A stretch of DNA of 36,989 nt from the NCBI GenBank assembly GCA_945829115.1, contig CALZTP010000015.1, forward strand, positions 1 through 36,989, written 5' to 3'. Both the position numbers and the translations under genes were made by a program. Under the pieces are notes generated by a model. The model was not told the origin of the DNA and ran no database searches. It saw nothing but the letters and a program-made list of their open reading frames with translations. Source of the DNA: an uncultured bacterium. GTDB lineage: Bacteria > Bacteroidota > Bacteroidia > Bacteroidales > Bacteroidaceae. Of this stretch, positions 8,301-17,766 are shown one piece after another; positions within the stretch are counted from its first letter, which is position 1; each line of letters begins with the position of its first letter.

Positions 8301-9872
8301 ATCTCTCCTCCACCACATCACGATATCTACTCAATCGAAGACCTTGCACAACTCATCTTCGACCTAAAGAACATCAACCCAACTGCTGCGGTCAGCGTGA
8401 AACTCGTGGCTGAAAGCGGAGTGGGAACAATTGCTGCTGGTGTGGCAAAGGCGAAGGCAGACCTCATCGTGATCTCTGGTGCAGAAGGTGGAACGGGAGC
8501 AAGTCCGGCAAGCAGTATGCGCTTTGCCGGAATATCTCCAGAGATAGGACTTGCAGAAACGCAGCAAACGCTCGTAAAGAATGGCTTGCGCAATCAAGTG
8601 CGCCTGCAGACAGACGGTCAGCTGAAAACCGCTCGCGATGTCATTATAATGGCTATGCTCGGTGCCGATGAGTTCAGCTTCGGTACACTACCGCTCATTG
8701 TCCTCGGATGTGTCATGATGCGTAAGTGCAACACAAACACATGTCCGGTTGGTGTTGCTACACAAGACGAGAGACTGAGAGCAAAGTTCCGTGGACGTGC
8801 TGAGTATGTAGTGAACTACTTCACCTTCCTGGCAGAACAAACTCGAGAGTATCTCTCTGAATTAGGTGTTAAGAACCTAAAGGATATCATCGGACGCACA
8901 GACCTCATTGAGGTGACACCTCTCGACGAAAGCACGAAGCAAGGCACCATTGACTTCTCACGACTCCTTCATGCAGAAAGGACCGACAAGCCAATCTACT
9001 GGGACCGTGGCGCTTACACTAAGGTCACTGGAGTAAAAGATGAAGAAATTATACATGCTTGCCAGAAGGCCATTGAGCACGGAGAGGAAGTGAACCTCGA
9101 CTACGCCATTAAGAATACCGACCGAGCAGCAACAACCATGCTCTCTGGTGTTATTGCAAAGAAATATGGTGAGGCAGGACTTCCTGATTCTACTATAAAC
9201 ATCAAGTTCAAAGGGTCAGCAGGACAGAGCTTCGGAGCATTTGCTGTAAAGGGTGTGAACATACGACTCGAAGGTGAGACAAACGACTACTTCGGAAAGG
9301 GTCTCTCTGGCGGAAGAATAAGCATTCTACCTCCTTCTCGCCTCAATTCCGACTATGTGGCTGAGGAGAATATCATTGCTGGAAACACTGGTCTCTATGG
9401 TGCTACAAGTGGTGAGCTGTATGTCAACGGACGTGTTGGTGAACGCTTCGGAGTAAGAAACTCTGGTGCAATAGCAGTTGTAGAAGGTGCTGGCGACCAT
9501 TGCTGCGAGTATATGACCGGTGGCCGTGTCGTAGTACTTGGAAAGACAGGACGCAACTTCGCTGCTGGTATGAGTGGTGGTCTTGCTTATGTCTGGGACA
9601 AGAACCATGACTTCGATTACTTCTGTAATATGGATCAGGTGGAGATAAACCTCGTAGAAGAGGCTTCTGCACGCAAGGAGCTACATGAACTCATTCGTCA
9701 GCACTACCTCTATACAGGCTCCGCTCTCGCACGTCGCATGCTTGACGATTGGAATCGTTATGTAGAAGACTTCATTCAGGTAACACCAATTGAATACAAG
9801 CGTGTGCTCGAAGAAGAGAAGATGCGCCTGTTACAGGAGAAGATTGCAAACATGCAATTGATAAACAATTAA
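5376..9872 (+). CDS. gltB: Glutamate synthase, large subunit
   Basis: A 1498-residue NADPH-type GOGAT alpha subunit, which uses glutamine and 2-oxoglutarate to make two glutamates. The order is normal. A short propeptide ends before Cys19 (HDACGVGMV), the nucleophile of the class II glutaminase domain (to about residue 430). A central domain and then the FMN-binding synthase domain (about 820-1190) follow. The [3Fe-4S] cysteines are C1112, C1118 and C1123. The C-terminal Gly-rich beta helix (about 1260-1450) shows repeats such as SGGLAYV and TGGRVVVLG. It begins a second transcription unit after the glnN terminator and is followed by gltD. Full length, no disruption. Confidence 0.96.
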   Translation: MSTEKQQGLYNAAYEHDACGVGMVVNIHGNKSHELVDNALRVLENMEHRGAETRDKTGDGAGILLQIPHEFILLQGIPVPEKGHYGTGIVFLPKDAERQSEILRVMLEEIERVGLQLMHLRTVPVNTDVPGVAAREVMPDIKQVFITGVADEDVLVFDRILYKIRKKIENRIKDEDFYICSLSSKNIIYKGMLTSGQLRRFFPDLSNNYFTSGLALVHSRFSTNTFPKWKLAQPFRLLCHNGEINTVRGNRGWMKARESVLSSDALGDIKDIRPIIEENMSDSASLDNVFEFLVMSGLSLPQAMAILVPESFNDKNPISEDLKAFYEYYSILMEPWDGPAALMFSDGRFAGGMLDRNGLRPSRYTITKQGMMVVASEVGVMDFEPNDVVNKGRLEPGKILLIDTKEGKIYYDGEIKEKLAKEHPYREWLSTNRIQLEKLKSGRKVENSVTNYETKLRAFGFGQEDIDKTIVPMCTMGQEPVAAMGNDTPLAIISDRPQILFNYFRQQFAQVTNPAIDPIREELVMSLTEYIGRVGSGILTPDESNCKMVRLPQPVLTNTQLDILCNIRYKGFKTTKLSILFDIEKGESGLRSALDSLCKEAENSVDEGVNYIILSDRDIDIKHAAIPSLLAVSAVHHYLISVGKRVQTALIVESGEIREVMHAALLLGYGASAICPYMTFAVIDDLVKNHKIQEEYGTAEKNYIKAVDKGLKKIMSKMGISTIRSYRGAKIFESIGLSEGLLKKYFGTETSTIGGIGLRDIAKEYTALNKEAFKDHGAESILPNNGLFSYRKDGIDHAWNPETIANLQIATRLGSYKKFKEWAAIVDKKEKPIFIRDFMSFKKAAVPTPLEEVEPVESIVKHFVTGAMSFGALSIEAHEALALAMNKLGTRSNTGEGGEDNARYHTEVDGVSLSSKTKQIASGRFGVTAEYLVNAEEIQIKVAQGAKPGEGGQLPGFKVNKIIAKTRNAIPGITLISPPPHHDIYSIEDLAQLIFDLKNINPTAAVSVKLVAESGVGTIAAGVAKAKADLIVISGAEGGTGASPASSMRFAGISPEIGLAETQQTLVKNGLRNQVRLQTDGQLKTARDVIIMAMLGADEFSFGTLPLIVLGCVMMRKCNTNTCPVGVATQDERLRAKFRGRAEYVVNYFTFLAEQTREYLSELGVKNLKDIIGRTDLIEVTPLDESTKQGTIDFSRLLHAERTDKPIYWDRGAYTKVTGVKDEEIIHACQKAIEHGEEVNLDYAIKNTDRAATTMLSGVIAKKYGEAGLPDSTINIKFKGSAGQSFGAFAVKGVNIRLEGETNDYFGKGLSGGRISILPPSRLNSDYVAEENIIAGNTGLYGATSGELYVNGRVGERFGVRNSGAIAVVEGAGDHCCEYMTGGRVVVLGKTGRNFAAGMSGGLAYVWDKNHDFDYFCNMDQVEINLVEEASARKELHELIRQHYLYTGSALARRMLDDWNRYVEDFIQVTPIEYKRVLEEEKMRLLQEKIANMQLINN

Positions 9873-9876
9873 TAAC

Positions 9877-9922
9877 AAGTAGGGGTGCAGAATTATTTCT
9901 ATAATCCTTGCATCACCTACTT
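9877..9922 (+). promoter_or_regulatory. Hairpin between gltB and gltD
   Basis: AAGTAGGGGTGCA (9877-9889) pairs imperfectly with TGCATCACCTACTT (9909-9922). It sits in the 88-base gap between the two GOGAT subunits and has no clear T-run. It may be a processing or partial termination site that adjusts the ratio of subunits; this is inference. Confidence 0.4.
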
Positions 9923-9960
9923 AGAGAAATTCCTTTATCTTCTTTATTTTCAGAATCATC

Positions 9961-11304
9961 ATGGGAAAACTTAAAGCATTTTTAGAGGTGCCACGCATTG
10001 AGGCTGGCTACCGTCCGATACACGATAGAATACAAGACTTCGGAGAAGTAGAACAAACTCTGAACACTCACGACAGAAAGATGCAGGCAAGCCGTTGCAT
10101 GGATTGTGGAGTTCCGTTCTGCCACTGGGCATGCCCACTGGGAAACAAAACGTCTGAATGGAATGATGCTCTCTACAAAGGTGAATGGCAACTCGCCTAT
10201 CGTCTCCTGAACTCAACTAACGACTTCCCTGAATTTACCGGAAGAATCTGTCCTGCTCTCTGTGAGAAAGCCTGTGTGCTGAACCTCACCGACCATGCCC
10301 CTACCACAAACCGTGAGAACGAGGCTGCCATCACCGAGGCTGCATGGCGAGAGAACTACATCGTTCCTCAGACATACGAGCGCAACGGAAAGAAGGTTGC
10401 AGTGATTGGTGCTGGACCTGCTGGCTTGGTTGCTGCCAACCGTTTGAACAAGAAAGGGTATCTCGTCACGGTATTCGAAAAGAACGAAGCTCCTGGCGGT
10501 CTTCTCCGCTATGGAATACCGAACTTCAAGCTCAACAAGAAGATCATTGACCGCCGCATTGCTCTGCTCGAGCAGGAGGGAATCATATTCAAATACAACA
10601 GTCCTATTGACGTGAATGCACTTCCTGAAGGTTTCGATGCTTACGTGCTTTCAACAGGAACGCCAGAGGCTCGTGACTTGAAAATACCTGGCAGGGAGCT
10701 GAAAGGTGTGCACCTTGCCTTGGAACTCCTCTCTCAGCAGAACCGTGTACTTGCTGGTATGGAGTTCAGCAAGGAAGAGCGTGTCACAGCAAAGGGAAAG
10801 GATGTACTCGTAATCGGTGGAGGAGATACTGGCTCCGATTGCATCGGCACATCCCACCGCCAAGGTTGCAAGAGTGTCACTCAGATAGAGATCATGCCTC
10901 GCCCTATTGACGGTCCTGAAGATCCTCAGAATCCTTGGCCTAACTACCCAAGAGTGATGAAGACAACATCAAGTCACGAAGAGGGTTGCATACGCCGCTG
11001 GAACATCAACAGCTTGGAGTTCCTTGGCAAGAACGGAAAACTGACTGGAGTGAAGGTTCAGCCAATTGATTGGAGGCCAAACCCTGAGGGTGGACGCCCT
11101 ATTATGGTTGAAGCTGGCGACCCAGAAATCATCAAGTGCGAGATTTGCTTTCTTGCCATGGGCTTCCTAAAGCCTCAACATCCTCAACTGCCAGAAAATG
11201 TATTTGTTTGTGGCGATGCACAGAACGGTGCGTCACTCGTGGTACGAGCAATGGCAAGCGGCAGAGATGCGGCTGAGAAAATTGATAAGTTCCTTAACAA
11301 GTAA
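9961..11304 (+). CDS. gltD: Glutamate synthase, small subunit
   Basis: A 447-residue NADPH-dependent GOGAT beta subunit that feeds electrons to GltB. Two N-terminal cysteine clusters bind [4Fe-4S]: C46, C49, C54 and C58 (CMDCGVPFCHWAC) and C97, C101 and C105 (CPALCEKAC). An FAD-binding GAGPAG follows at 150-155, and a second dinucleotide fold carries VLVIGGGDTGSDC for NADPH. The C-terminal FVCGDAQNGASLVVRA closes the FAD site. It is slightly shorter than the ~470-residue enteric protein but has all motifs. It lies 88 bases after gltB in the same direction. Confidence 0.95.
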   Translation: MGKLKAFLEVPRIEAGYRPIHDRIQDFGEVEQTLNTHDRKMQASRCMDCGVPFCHWACPLGNKTSEWNDALYKGEWQLAYRLLNSTNDFPEFTGRICPALCEKACVLNLTDHAPTTNRENEAAITEAAWRENYIVPQTYERNGKKVAVIGAGPAGLVAANRLNKKGYLVTVFEKNEAPGGLLRYGIPNFKLNKKIIDRRIALLEQEGIIFKYNSPIDVNALPEGFDAYVLSTGTPEARDLKIPGRELKGVHLALELLSQQNRVLAGMEFSKEERVTAKGKDVLVIGGGDTGSDCIGTSHRQGCKSVTQIEIMPRPIDGPEDPQNPWPNYPRVMKTTSSHEEGCIRRWNINSLEFLGKNGKLTGVKVQPIDWRPNPEGGRPIMVEAGDPEIIKCEICFLAMGFLKPQHPQLPENVFVCGDAQNGASLVVRAMASGRDAAEKIDKFLNK

Positions 11305-11328
11305 ACCTAATATCGCCCCAAGTTCGGT

Positions 11329-11371
11329 AAATCGGGTTACGGGACTTTCCAGTAACCAATTACCCGGATTT
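11329..11371 (+). terminator. Nested hairpin between gltD and asnB
   Basis: The inner stem GGTTAC (11335-11340) / GTAACC (11352-11357) sits inside an outer pairing of AAATCGGGT (11329-11337) with ACCCGGATTT (11362-11371), followed by TCTTAT. The two pairings share a few bases, so they could be alternatives. Possible partial terminator or attenuator ahead of asnB. Confidence 0.4.
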
Positions 11372-11424
11372 CTTATAGAAGAGCCCCTGACCTCTTTCTA
11401 ACCCAATACAACTCTAAAGCAATT

Positions 11425-13089
11425 ATGTGTGGTATAGTATCTATTTTTAATATACAAGAGCAAACAAAAGAGCTGCGTGATAAAGCTCTGAAAATGAGTC
11501 AGAAAATACGTCACCGTGGTCCGGACTGGAGCGGTATATACTGTGGGAAGTCGGCTATCCTCGCCCATGAACGATTGAGCATCGTTGACCCTGAGAGCGG
11601 CAGACAACCACTCTTCTCCACCGACGGAAAGCAGATTCTCGCTGTCAATGGAGAAATCTACAACCATCAGGAAATTCGTAAGCAGTTTGAAGGGAAGTAT
11701 GAGTTCCAGACAGGCAGCGACTGTGAGGTTATACTCGCCCTATACCGTGAGAAAGGAATAAACTTCATTGAAGATCTCAGCGGAATCTTTGCCTTTGCCT
11801 TGTACGATGAAGAGAAAGACGAATTCCTTGTAGCACGCGACCAAATCGGCGTAATACCGCTCTACATCGGTTTCGACAGTGACGGGAAGGTATATGTAGC
11901 CAGCGAGTTGAAGGCTCTCGAAGGACAGTGTGAGCGCTACGAGCCTTTCCTCCCTGGTCATTACTACTGGAGCAAGGAGCCGGGCATGAAACGATGGTAT
12001 CAGCGTGACTGGATGAGCTACGAGGCTGTGAAGAACAACCCTGCCAGCAGCGAGGAAATTCGTCAGGCATTGAGAAAGGCGGTGAAGAAGCAGATGATGA
12101 GCGATGTGCCTTACGGCGTACTACTCTCTGGCGGATTAGACAGCAGTGTCATCAGCGCAATCACAGAGAGCTTTGCAGAAAACCGTATCGAGGACAACAG
12201 TCAGAGCAAGGCGTGGTGGCCTCGGCTACACTCTTTCGCCGTAGGTCTCAAAGGTGCTCCTGACCTTGCAAAAGCACGCATGGTTGCCGACCATATTGGC
12301 ACTGTACACCATGAAATAAACTACACCATTCAAGAGGGGCTTGACGCTATCCGCGACGTAATTTATTTCATAGAGACATACGATGTCACTACAGTTCGTG
12401 CCTCAACACCAATGTATCTTCTTGCTCGTGTCATAAAATCTATGGGCATAAAGATGGTGTTGTCGGGAGAAGGGGCTGACGAGATTTTCGGTGGATACCT
12501 CTACTTCCACAAAGCACCATCAGCAGAGGAGTTCCATAAAGAAACAGTGAGAAAACTCTCTAAGCTATACCTCTACGACTGTCTAAGAGCAAACAAGAGC
12601 CTCGCAGCATGGGGAGTGGAGGGTCGCGTTCCTTTCCTCGACAAAGAATTCCTTGACGTTGCCATGCGCACAAACCCAGAGGCAAAGATGTGCCCGGGAA
12701 AAACCATGGAGAAGAAAATCGTTAGAGAGGCTTTCTCTGACATGCTTCCAGAAGAGATCGTTTGGAGACAGAAAGAGCAGTTCAGCGATGGTGTTGGCTA
12801 TAGCTGGATAGACACTCTGAAGAAAATGACTGAGGAGCTTGTCAGCGACGAGCAGATGGCTCATGCTGCAGAGCGCTTCCCTATCAATACTCCAATGTGC
12901 AAAGAGGAGTATTACTACCGCAGCATCTTCGAAGAGCACTTCCCTAGCGAGAGCGCTGCAAAGAGTGTTCCTCACGAGGCAAGCGTTGCTTGCTCAACGG
13001 CTATTGCCCTTGAATGGGACGCTGCTTGGAAGAATATGAACGAGCCTTCAGGAAGAGCCGTATCTGGAGTACACAACGAAGCATACTAA
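11425..13089 (+). CDS. asnB: Asparagine synthase B, glutamine-hydrolysing
   Basis: A 554-residue enzyme making asparagine from aspartate, glutamine and ATP. Cys2 (MCGIVSI) is the glutaminase nucleophile once Met1 is removed. Residues HRGPDW, LSIVD, NGEIYNH and GSDCEVI form the N-terminal amidotransferase domain. The ATP pyrophosphatase loop SGGLDSS is at 235-241, and SGEGADEIFGGY is the conserved synthetase motif. Length matches E. coli AsnB. Four bases separate its stop from the next gene, so the two are surely co-transcribed. Confidence 0.95.
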   Translation: MCGIVSIFNIQEQTKELRDKALKMSQKIRHRGPDWSGIYCGKSAILAHERLSIVDPESGRQPLFSTDGKQILAVNGEIYNHQEIRKQFEGKYEFQTGSDCEVILALYREKGINFIEDLSGIFAFALYDEEKDEFLVARDQIGVIPLYIGFDSDGKVYVASELKALEGQCERYEPFLPGHYYWSKEPGMKRWYQRDWMSYEAVKNNPASSEEIRQALRKAVKKQMMSDVPYGVLLSGGLDSSVISAITESFAENRIEDNSQSKAWWPRLHSFAVGLKGAPDLAKARMVADHIGTVHHEINYTIQEGLDAIRDVIYFIETYDVTTVRASTPMYLLARVIKSMGIKMVLSGEGADEIFGGYLYFHKAPSAEEFHKETVRKLSKLYLYDCLRANKSLAAWGVEGRVPFLDKEFLDVAMRTNPEAKMCPGKTMEKKIVREAFSDMLPEEIVWRQKEQFSDGVGYSWIDTLKKMTEELVSDEQMAHAAERFPINTPMCKEEYYYRSIFEEHFPSESAAKSVPHEASVACSTAIALEWDAAWKNMNEPSGRAVSGVHNEAY

Positions 13090-13093
13090 ATAT

Positions 13094-14884
13094 ATGGAAG
13101 AACTAAAGCATGAATGTGGTGTGGCGATGATTCGCCTCCTAAAGCCCTTAGAGTATTACAAAGAGAAATACGGAACTCTGCAATATGCCCTTAACAAGCT
13201 ATACCTCCTTATGGAGAAGCAACACAACCGTGGGCAGGAAGGTGCCGGACTGGCATGTGTGAGACTGAGTGCAAAGCCGGGAGATGAATATATGTTCCGT
13301 GAGCGTGCTGCTGGAACAACTGCCATCACCGAGATTTTCAATGCCGTTCATAACGACCAAATAGAGGCGGAGGAAGGGGTACTTCCTCCGTTTATCGGGG
13401 AATTATATATGGGGCATCTGAGATATTCCACAACAGGAAAGAGTGGTCTCGACTATATACACCCTTTCCTTCGCCGTAACAACTGGAGGGCGAAGAACCT
13501 TGCTCTCTGCGGAAACTTCAACCTTACAAACGTCGATGAGGTGTTCCAGAGAATTGTTGCAAACGGTCAGCATCCAAGGAAATATGCTGATACGCATATT
13601 CTCCTCGAGCAGGTGGGGCACCGCCTTGACCGTGAAATAGAGCGAGTATACAATATCTGTAGTGCAGAAGGCAAGACGGGTCTTGACCTTACCCATGCTA
13701 TCGAGCAACGTGTAGACATCGCCAATGTGCTGCGCACAAGCAGTTGCTATTGGGATGGTGGATATGTTATGTGTGGTGTAACCGGAAGTGGAGAGTCGTT
13801 TGCCTTGCGAGACCCGTGGGGCATACGCTCTGCCTTCTGGTATCACGACGATGAGATTCTCGTCCTCGCCTCTGAGCGACCAGTCATACAGACTGTTCTC
13901 GATGTTTCTATCGACACCATACATGAGTTGCAGCCAGGACAGGCACTCATCACTCGTCAGGATGGCACCGTCAAACTTGAGCATATCAATGCCCCAAAAG
14001 AAAAGAAGGCGTGCTCTTTTGAAAGAATTTATTTCAGCCGCGGCAGCGACTATACAATCTACCATGAGCGTAAGGATTTGGGAAAGAGACTTGTAAGCCA
14101 AATCCTTCCGGCAATTGATTATAATATTGAACAAACGGTATTCTCATATATACCAAACACAGCAGAGGTGGCTTACTACGGTTTGATGGACGGAATACGC
14201 CAATACTGCGTTGACAATGGGCATCCGCTTTCAAACGTGCGCTCCGAGAAGGTGGTGTGGAAAGATATTAAGCTGAGAACATTCATTGCTGAGGGTAACA
14301 GCAGAAACGACCTCGCCGCACATGTCTATGACATTACTTACGGAAGCGTGAAGCCGTATGAAGACAACCTCGTGATCATCGACGACAGTATCGTGCGTGG
14401 AACAACACTACGGCAGAGCATCATAAGAATACTCGACCGCCTACATCCAAAGAAAACAATCATCGTATCTTCGTCACCGCAGATTAGATATCCAGACTAT
14501 TACGGAATAGACATGTCAAGCATGGAGCAGTTCATTGCTTTCAAAGCTGCTGTGGCTTTGCTCGAAGAGCGGGGCATGGAGCATATACTCACTGATGTCT
14601 ACGAGAAAATCAAGGCTGGTGACGATTCTGTAAACCATGTAAAGGAAATCTACGCTCCTTTCACCGACAACGAGGTGAGCCAGAAGATTGCCGACCTTCT
14701 CACTCCTTCCGACATAGGCACTGAGGTGGAGATAATCTTCCAGACGGTTGATGAGCTTCACAATGCTTGTCCGGAACATCTCGGCGACTGGTATTTCACT
14801 GGCGACTACCCTACCCCAGGCGGACTTCGCATGCTCAACCGTGCATATATCGACTATTACGAACATAGGCAAAATCTGAAATAA
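13094..14884 (+). CDS. purF: Amidophosphoribosyltransferase (PurF-type)
   Basis: A 596-residue class II glutamine amidotransferase fused to a phosphoribosyltransferase. It would make 5-phosphoribosylamine from PRPP and glutamine, the first step of purine synthesis. Cys8 (HECGVAM) is the likely nucleophile after removal of a seven-residue propeptide, as in Bacillus-type PurF. QHNRGQEGAGLA is the conserved glutaminase helix, and the PRPP loop VIIDDSIVRGTT lies at 427-438. It is about 90-120 residues longer than the E. coli or Bacillus enzyme, with extra sequence in the N-terminal domain and at the C-terminus. This long form seems usual in Bacteroidetes, but I cannot confirm that it is the organism's only PurF. 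Confidence 0.85.
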   Translation: MEELKHECGVAMIRLLKPLEYYKEKYGTLQYALNKLYLLMEKQHNRGQEGAGLACVRLSAKPGDEYMFRERAAGTTAITEIFNAVHNDQIEAEEGVLPPFIGELYMGHLRYSTTGKSGLDYIHPFLRRNNWRAKNLALCGNFNLTNVDEVFQRIVANGQHPRKYADTHILLEQVGHRLDREIERVYNICSAEGKTGLDLTHAIEQRVDIANVLRTSSCYWDGGYVMCGVTGSGESFALRDPWGIRSAFWYHDDEILVLASERPVIQTVLDVSIDTIHELQPGQALITRQDGTVKLEHINAPKEKKACSFERIYFSRGSDYTIYHERKDLGKRLVSQILPAIDYNIEQTVFSYIPNTAEVAYYGLMDGIRQYCVDNGHPLSNVRSEKVVWKDIKLRTFIAEGNSRNDLAAHVYDITYGSVKPYEDNLVIIDDSIVRGTTLRQSIIRILDRLHPKKTIIVSSSPQIRYPDYYGIDMSSMEQFIAFKAAVALLEERGMEHILTDVYEKIKAGDDSVNHVKEIYAPFTDNEVSQKIADLLTPSDIGTEVEIIFQTVDELHNACPEHLGDWYFTGDYPTPGGLRMLNRAYIDYYEHRQNLK

Positions 14885-14967
14885 CAGAACACCCCTGAAA
14901 ATAGCAGAACATTTGAACCTACACCCCACAACACACATAACATACATACATTTATTTTATAACGTTT

Positions 14968-16560
14968 ATGGCAAAATACATATTCGTAACAGGAGGAGTT
15001 GTTTCCTCATTAGGAAAAGGTATCATCTCTGCCTCAATAGGAAAACTGTTGCAGGCAAGAGGCTTCAAGATCACCATCCAAAAATTCGACCCGTACATAA
15101 ACATCGACCCAGGAACACTGAACCCTTACGAGCATGGAGAGTGCTACGTAACCATCGATGGCATGGAAACAGACCTCGACCTCGGACACTACGAAAGGTT
15201 CACGGGCATTCAGACAACAAGGGCGAACAGTATGACAACAGGGCGTATCTACAAATCGGTTATCGATAAAGAACGCCGAGGCGACTACCTCGGAAAAACC
15301 ATTCAGGTGGTGCCGCACATCACCGATGAAATAAAGAATAGCATCATGGCTCTCGGTGAAACAGGCGAATACGACTTCGTGATCACGGAGATTGGGGGCA
15401 CCATTGGTGATATTGAGAGTGCTCCGTTCCTTGAAGCTATACGTCAGCTGAAATGGGAATTGGGACGCGACGCGGTGAGTGTTCACCTTACCTATGTCCC
15501 TTATCTAAAGGCTGCTGATGAATTGAAGACAAAGCCTACGCAGCATTCTGTAAAAGAAATGCTTAGCAACGGCATTCAGCCCGACATCCTTATACTACGC
15601 ACTGAGAAGCACTTGGAAGATAATATGCGCATGAAGGTTGCGGGATTCTGCAATGTTGACTTAGAGTGCGTCATTCAGAGCGAAGACCTTCCAAGCATCT
15701 ACGAGGTGCCAGTGAACATGCAGCGCCAGGGTCTGGACAGTGCCATCCTACGCAAGATGCGCATCCCTGTTGGTGAGACTCCTAAGCTTGGTCCGTGGTT
15801 GCACTTCCTTGAGTTGCGTAAGACAGCAAGTGAGATTGTACACATTGGTCTTGTCGGGAAATACGACCTTCAAGATGCCTATAAGTCCATTAGCGAAAGT
15901 CTCTCTCATGCTGCTACCTATCATCACAGAAAGATTCAGATAACGTTCATAAACTCTGAGTTCCTTACCGAAGAGAATCTCGTGGAGGAACTGAAGGAAC
16001 AGAACGGACTCGTGATCTGTCCGGGATTCGGACAGCGGGGCATAGAGGGAAAGATTCTTGCCGTGGAATATGCTCGCAAGAACAATATCCCTTGCTTTGG
16101 CATTTGTTTAGGCATGCAGATGATGGTTATAGAGTTTGCACGAAACGTGTTGGGATATGCTGACGCAAACAGCAGTGAGATGGATAGCGAGACACCTCAT
16201 AACGTTATTGACATGATGGAAGACCAGAAGAACATCTCTAACATGGGCGGAACAATGCGTCTCGGTGGTTACGACTGCCAGCTCAAGGAGAACTCAAAGG
16301 TTGCTGGCATCTATGGCAAGACAACCATTCGTGAGCGCCATCGCCACCGTTACGAGTTCAACAACAGATATATAGAGGAATACGAGGCAAAGGGCATGCA
16401 ATGCACTGGTTTCAATCCAGAGTCAAAGCTTGTGGAGATTGTGGAAATTCCACAGCTCAGATGGTTTATAGGAACGCAGTTCCATCCAGAATATCAAAGC
16501 ACGGTGCTTAACCCTCACCCTCTCTTCCTTTCCTTCATAGAAGAGGCAATAAAGGGTTGA
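14968..16560 (+). CDS. pyrG: CTP synthase
   Basis: A 530-residue CTP synthase (UTP + ATP + glutamine to CTP). The synthetase domain begins at once with FVTGGVVSSLGKG, carrying the P-loop, followed by KFDPYINIDPGTLNPYEHGE. The class I glutaminase domain has its nucleophile at Cys380 (CFGICLGMQ) and the catalytic His/Glu in QFHPEYQS near the C-terminus. Length and order are normal. It follows purF by 83 bases and precedes carA by 45, consistent with one transcript of glutamine users. Confidence 0.97.
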   Translation: MAKYIFVTGGVVSSLGKGIISASIGKLLQARGFKITIQKFDPYINIDPGTLNPYEHGECYVTIDGMETDLDLGHYERFTGIQTTRANSMTTGRIYKSVIDKERRGDYLGKTIQVVPHITDEIKNSIMALGETGEYDFVITEIGGTIGDIESAPFLEAIRQLKWELGRDAVSVHLTYVPYLKAADELKTKPTQHSVKEMLSNGIQPDILILRTEKHLEDNMRMKVAGFCNVDLECVIQSEDLPSIYEVPVNMQRQGLDSAILRKMRIPVGETPKLGPWLHFLELRKTASEIVHIGLVGKYDLQDAYKSISESLSHAATYHHRKIQITFINSEFLTEENLVEELKEQNGLVICPGFGQRGIEGKILAVEYARKNNIPCFGICLGMQMMVIEFARNVLGYADANSSEMDSETPHNVIDMMEDQKNISNMGGTMRLGGYDCQLKENSKVAGIYGKTTIRERHRHRYEFNNRYIEEYEAKGMQCTGFNPESKLVEIVEIPQLRWFIGTQFHPEYQSTVLNPHPLFLSFIEEAIKG

Positions 16561-16605
16561 TTATTAACATATCATGAGAATAGACAAAAGCAAAAGTAAT
16601 ATACA

Positions 16606-17712
16606 ATGAATAAGAAGAAAGTAACACTAACCCTCGCTGGAGGCTATGAATTTCATGGCACCAGCTTCGGGTTCGAAAAACCTGTAAACGGAGAGGTGGT
16701 GTTCAACACCGCCATGATGGGCTATCCAGAAAGCCTTACAGACCCTTCATATAGCGGTCAGATTCTTGTTATGACGTTCCCACTCGTGGGGAATTATGGA
16801 GTTCCATCGGCTTCTGAAGAGGCTAATGGACTCTCGTCGTATTATGAAAGCGACAATATCCATGTCCGCGCACTCGTGGTGAGCGACTACTCTGAGGAGT
16901 ATAGCCACTGGAATGCAAACCGCTCTCTTGCGCAGTGGCTGAAAGAAGAGAAAATTGTTGGCATTGAGGGCATTGACACCAGGGAGCTGACAAAAATTCT
17001 ACGTGAGCATGGCTCCATGCCTGGAAAAATCACATTCGATGGCGAAGAGGATATTGAGTTTGAAGACCCTAACCTCGTAAACCAGGTTGCTCTCGTAAGC
17101 ACAAAAGTGGTTGAGCACTTCGGAGAGGGAAAGAAAAAGGTGTGTCTCGTAGATATGGGCGTGAAGCAGAACATCATACGTGAGTTGCTGAAATATGATG
17201 TGGAGATCACTGTTGTGCCGTGGAACTACGACTTCAACAACATCGTAGATGCAAACGGTGAGAGAGTGGCTTTCGATGGGCTTTTTATCTCTAACGGTCC
17301 CGGCGACCCAAACCTTTGTGGCAAGACAGTTGAGCACGTAAGGGAGTTCATGAAGGAGAGAAAGCCTATCTACGGCATCTGCATGGGAAACCAGATTCTA
17401 TCGCTTGCTGCTGGCGCTAAGGTGGAGAAACTGAAATATGGGCATCGTGGGCATAACCAGCCTGTTCGCCTTATGGAGAACGGAAAGCCTACCGAGAAAT
17501 GCTTCATAACATCACAAAACCACGGCTATGCAGTAAACAACGCCACTATACCTGCCGATTGGGAACCGCTGTTCATAAACATGAACGATGGCTCTAATGA
17601 GGGCATTCGACATAAGACAATGCCTTGGTTCTCTGCGCAGTTCCACCCAGAGGCTTGCTCAGGTCCCACTGATACGGAGTTTATCTTTGGGCAGTTCTTC
17701 TCTTTGTTGTAA
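16606..17712 (+). CDS. carA: Carbamoyl-phosphate synthase, small subunit
   Basis: A 368-residue glutaminase subunit that supplies ammonia to CarB for carbamoyl phosphate, the precursor of arginine and pyrimidines. The N-terminal domain carries VVFNTAMMGYPESLTDPSY. The class I glutaminase follows, with the nucleophile at Cys259 (YGICMGNQ), the fragment NHGYAV, and the C-terminal catalytic His/Glu in QFHPEACSGP. It is only slightly shorter than E. coli CarA (382). The start codon follows a short AT-rich spacer after pyrG. Confidence 0.96.
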   Translation: MNKKKVTLTLAGGYEFHGTSFGFEKPVNGEVVFNTAMMGYPESLTDPSYSGQILVMTFPLVGNYGVPSASEEANGLSSYYESDNIHVRALVVSDYSEEYSHWNANRSLAQWLKEEKIVGIEGIDTRELTKILREHGSMPGKITFDGEEDIEFEDPNLVNQVALVSTKVVEHFGEGKKKVCLVDMGVKQNIIRELLKYDVEITVVPWNYDFNNIVDANGERVAFDGLFISNGPGDPNLCGKTVEHVREFMKERKPIYGICMGNQILSLAAGAKVEKLKYGHRGHNQPVRLMENGKPTEKCFITSQNHGYAVNNATIPADWEPLFINMNDGSNEGIRHKTMPWFSAQFHPEACSGPTDTEFIFGQFFSLL

Positions 17713-17766
17713 ATCTTGCACACCTATTTTTCTTATAAACAACGGCTTATAAACTCAAATATTCTT

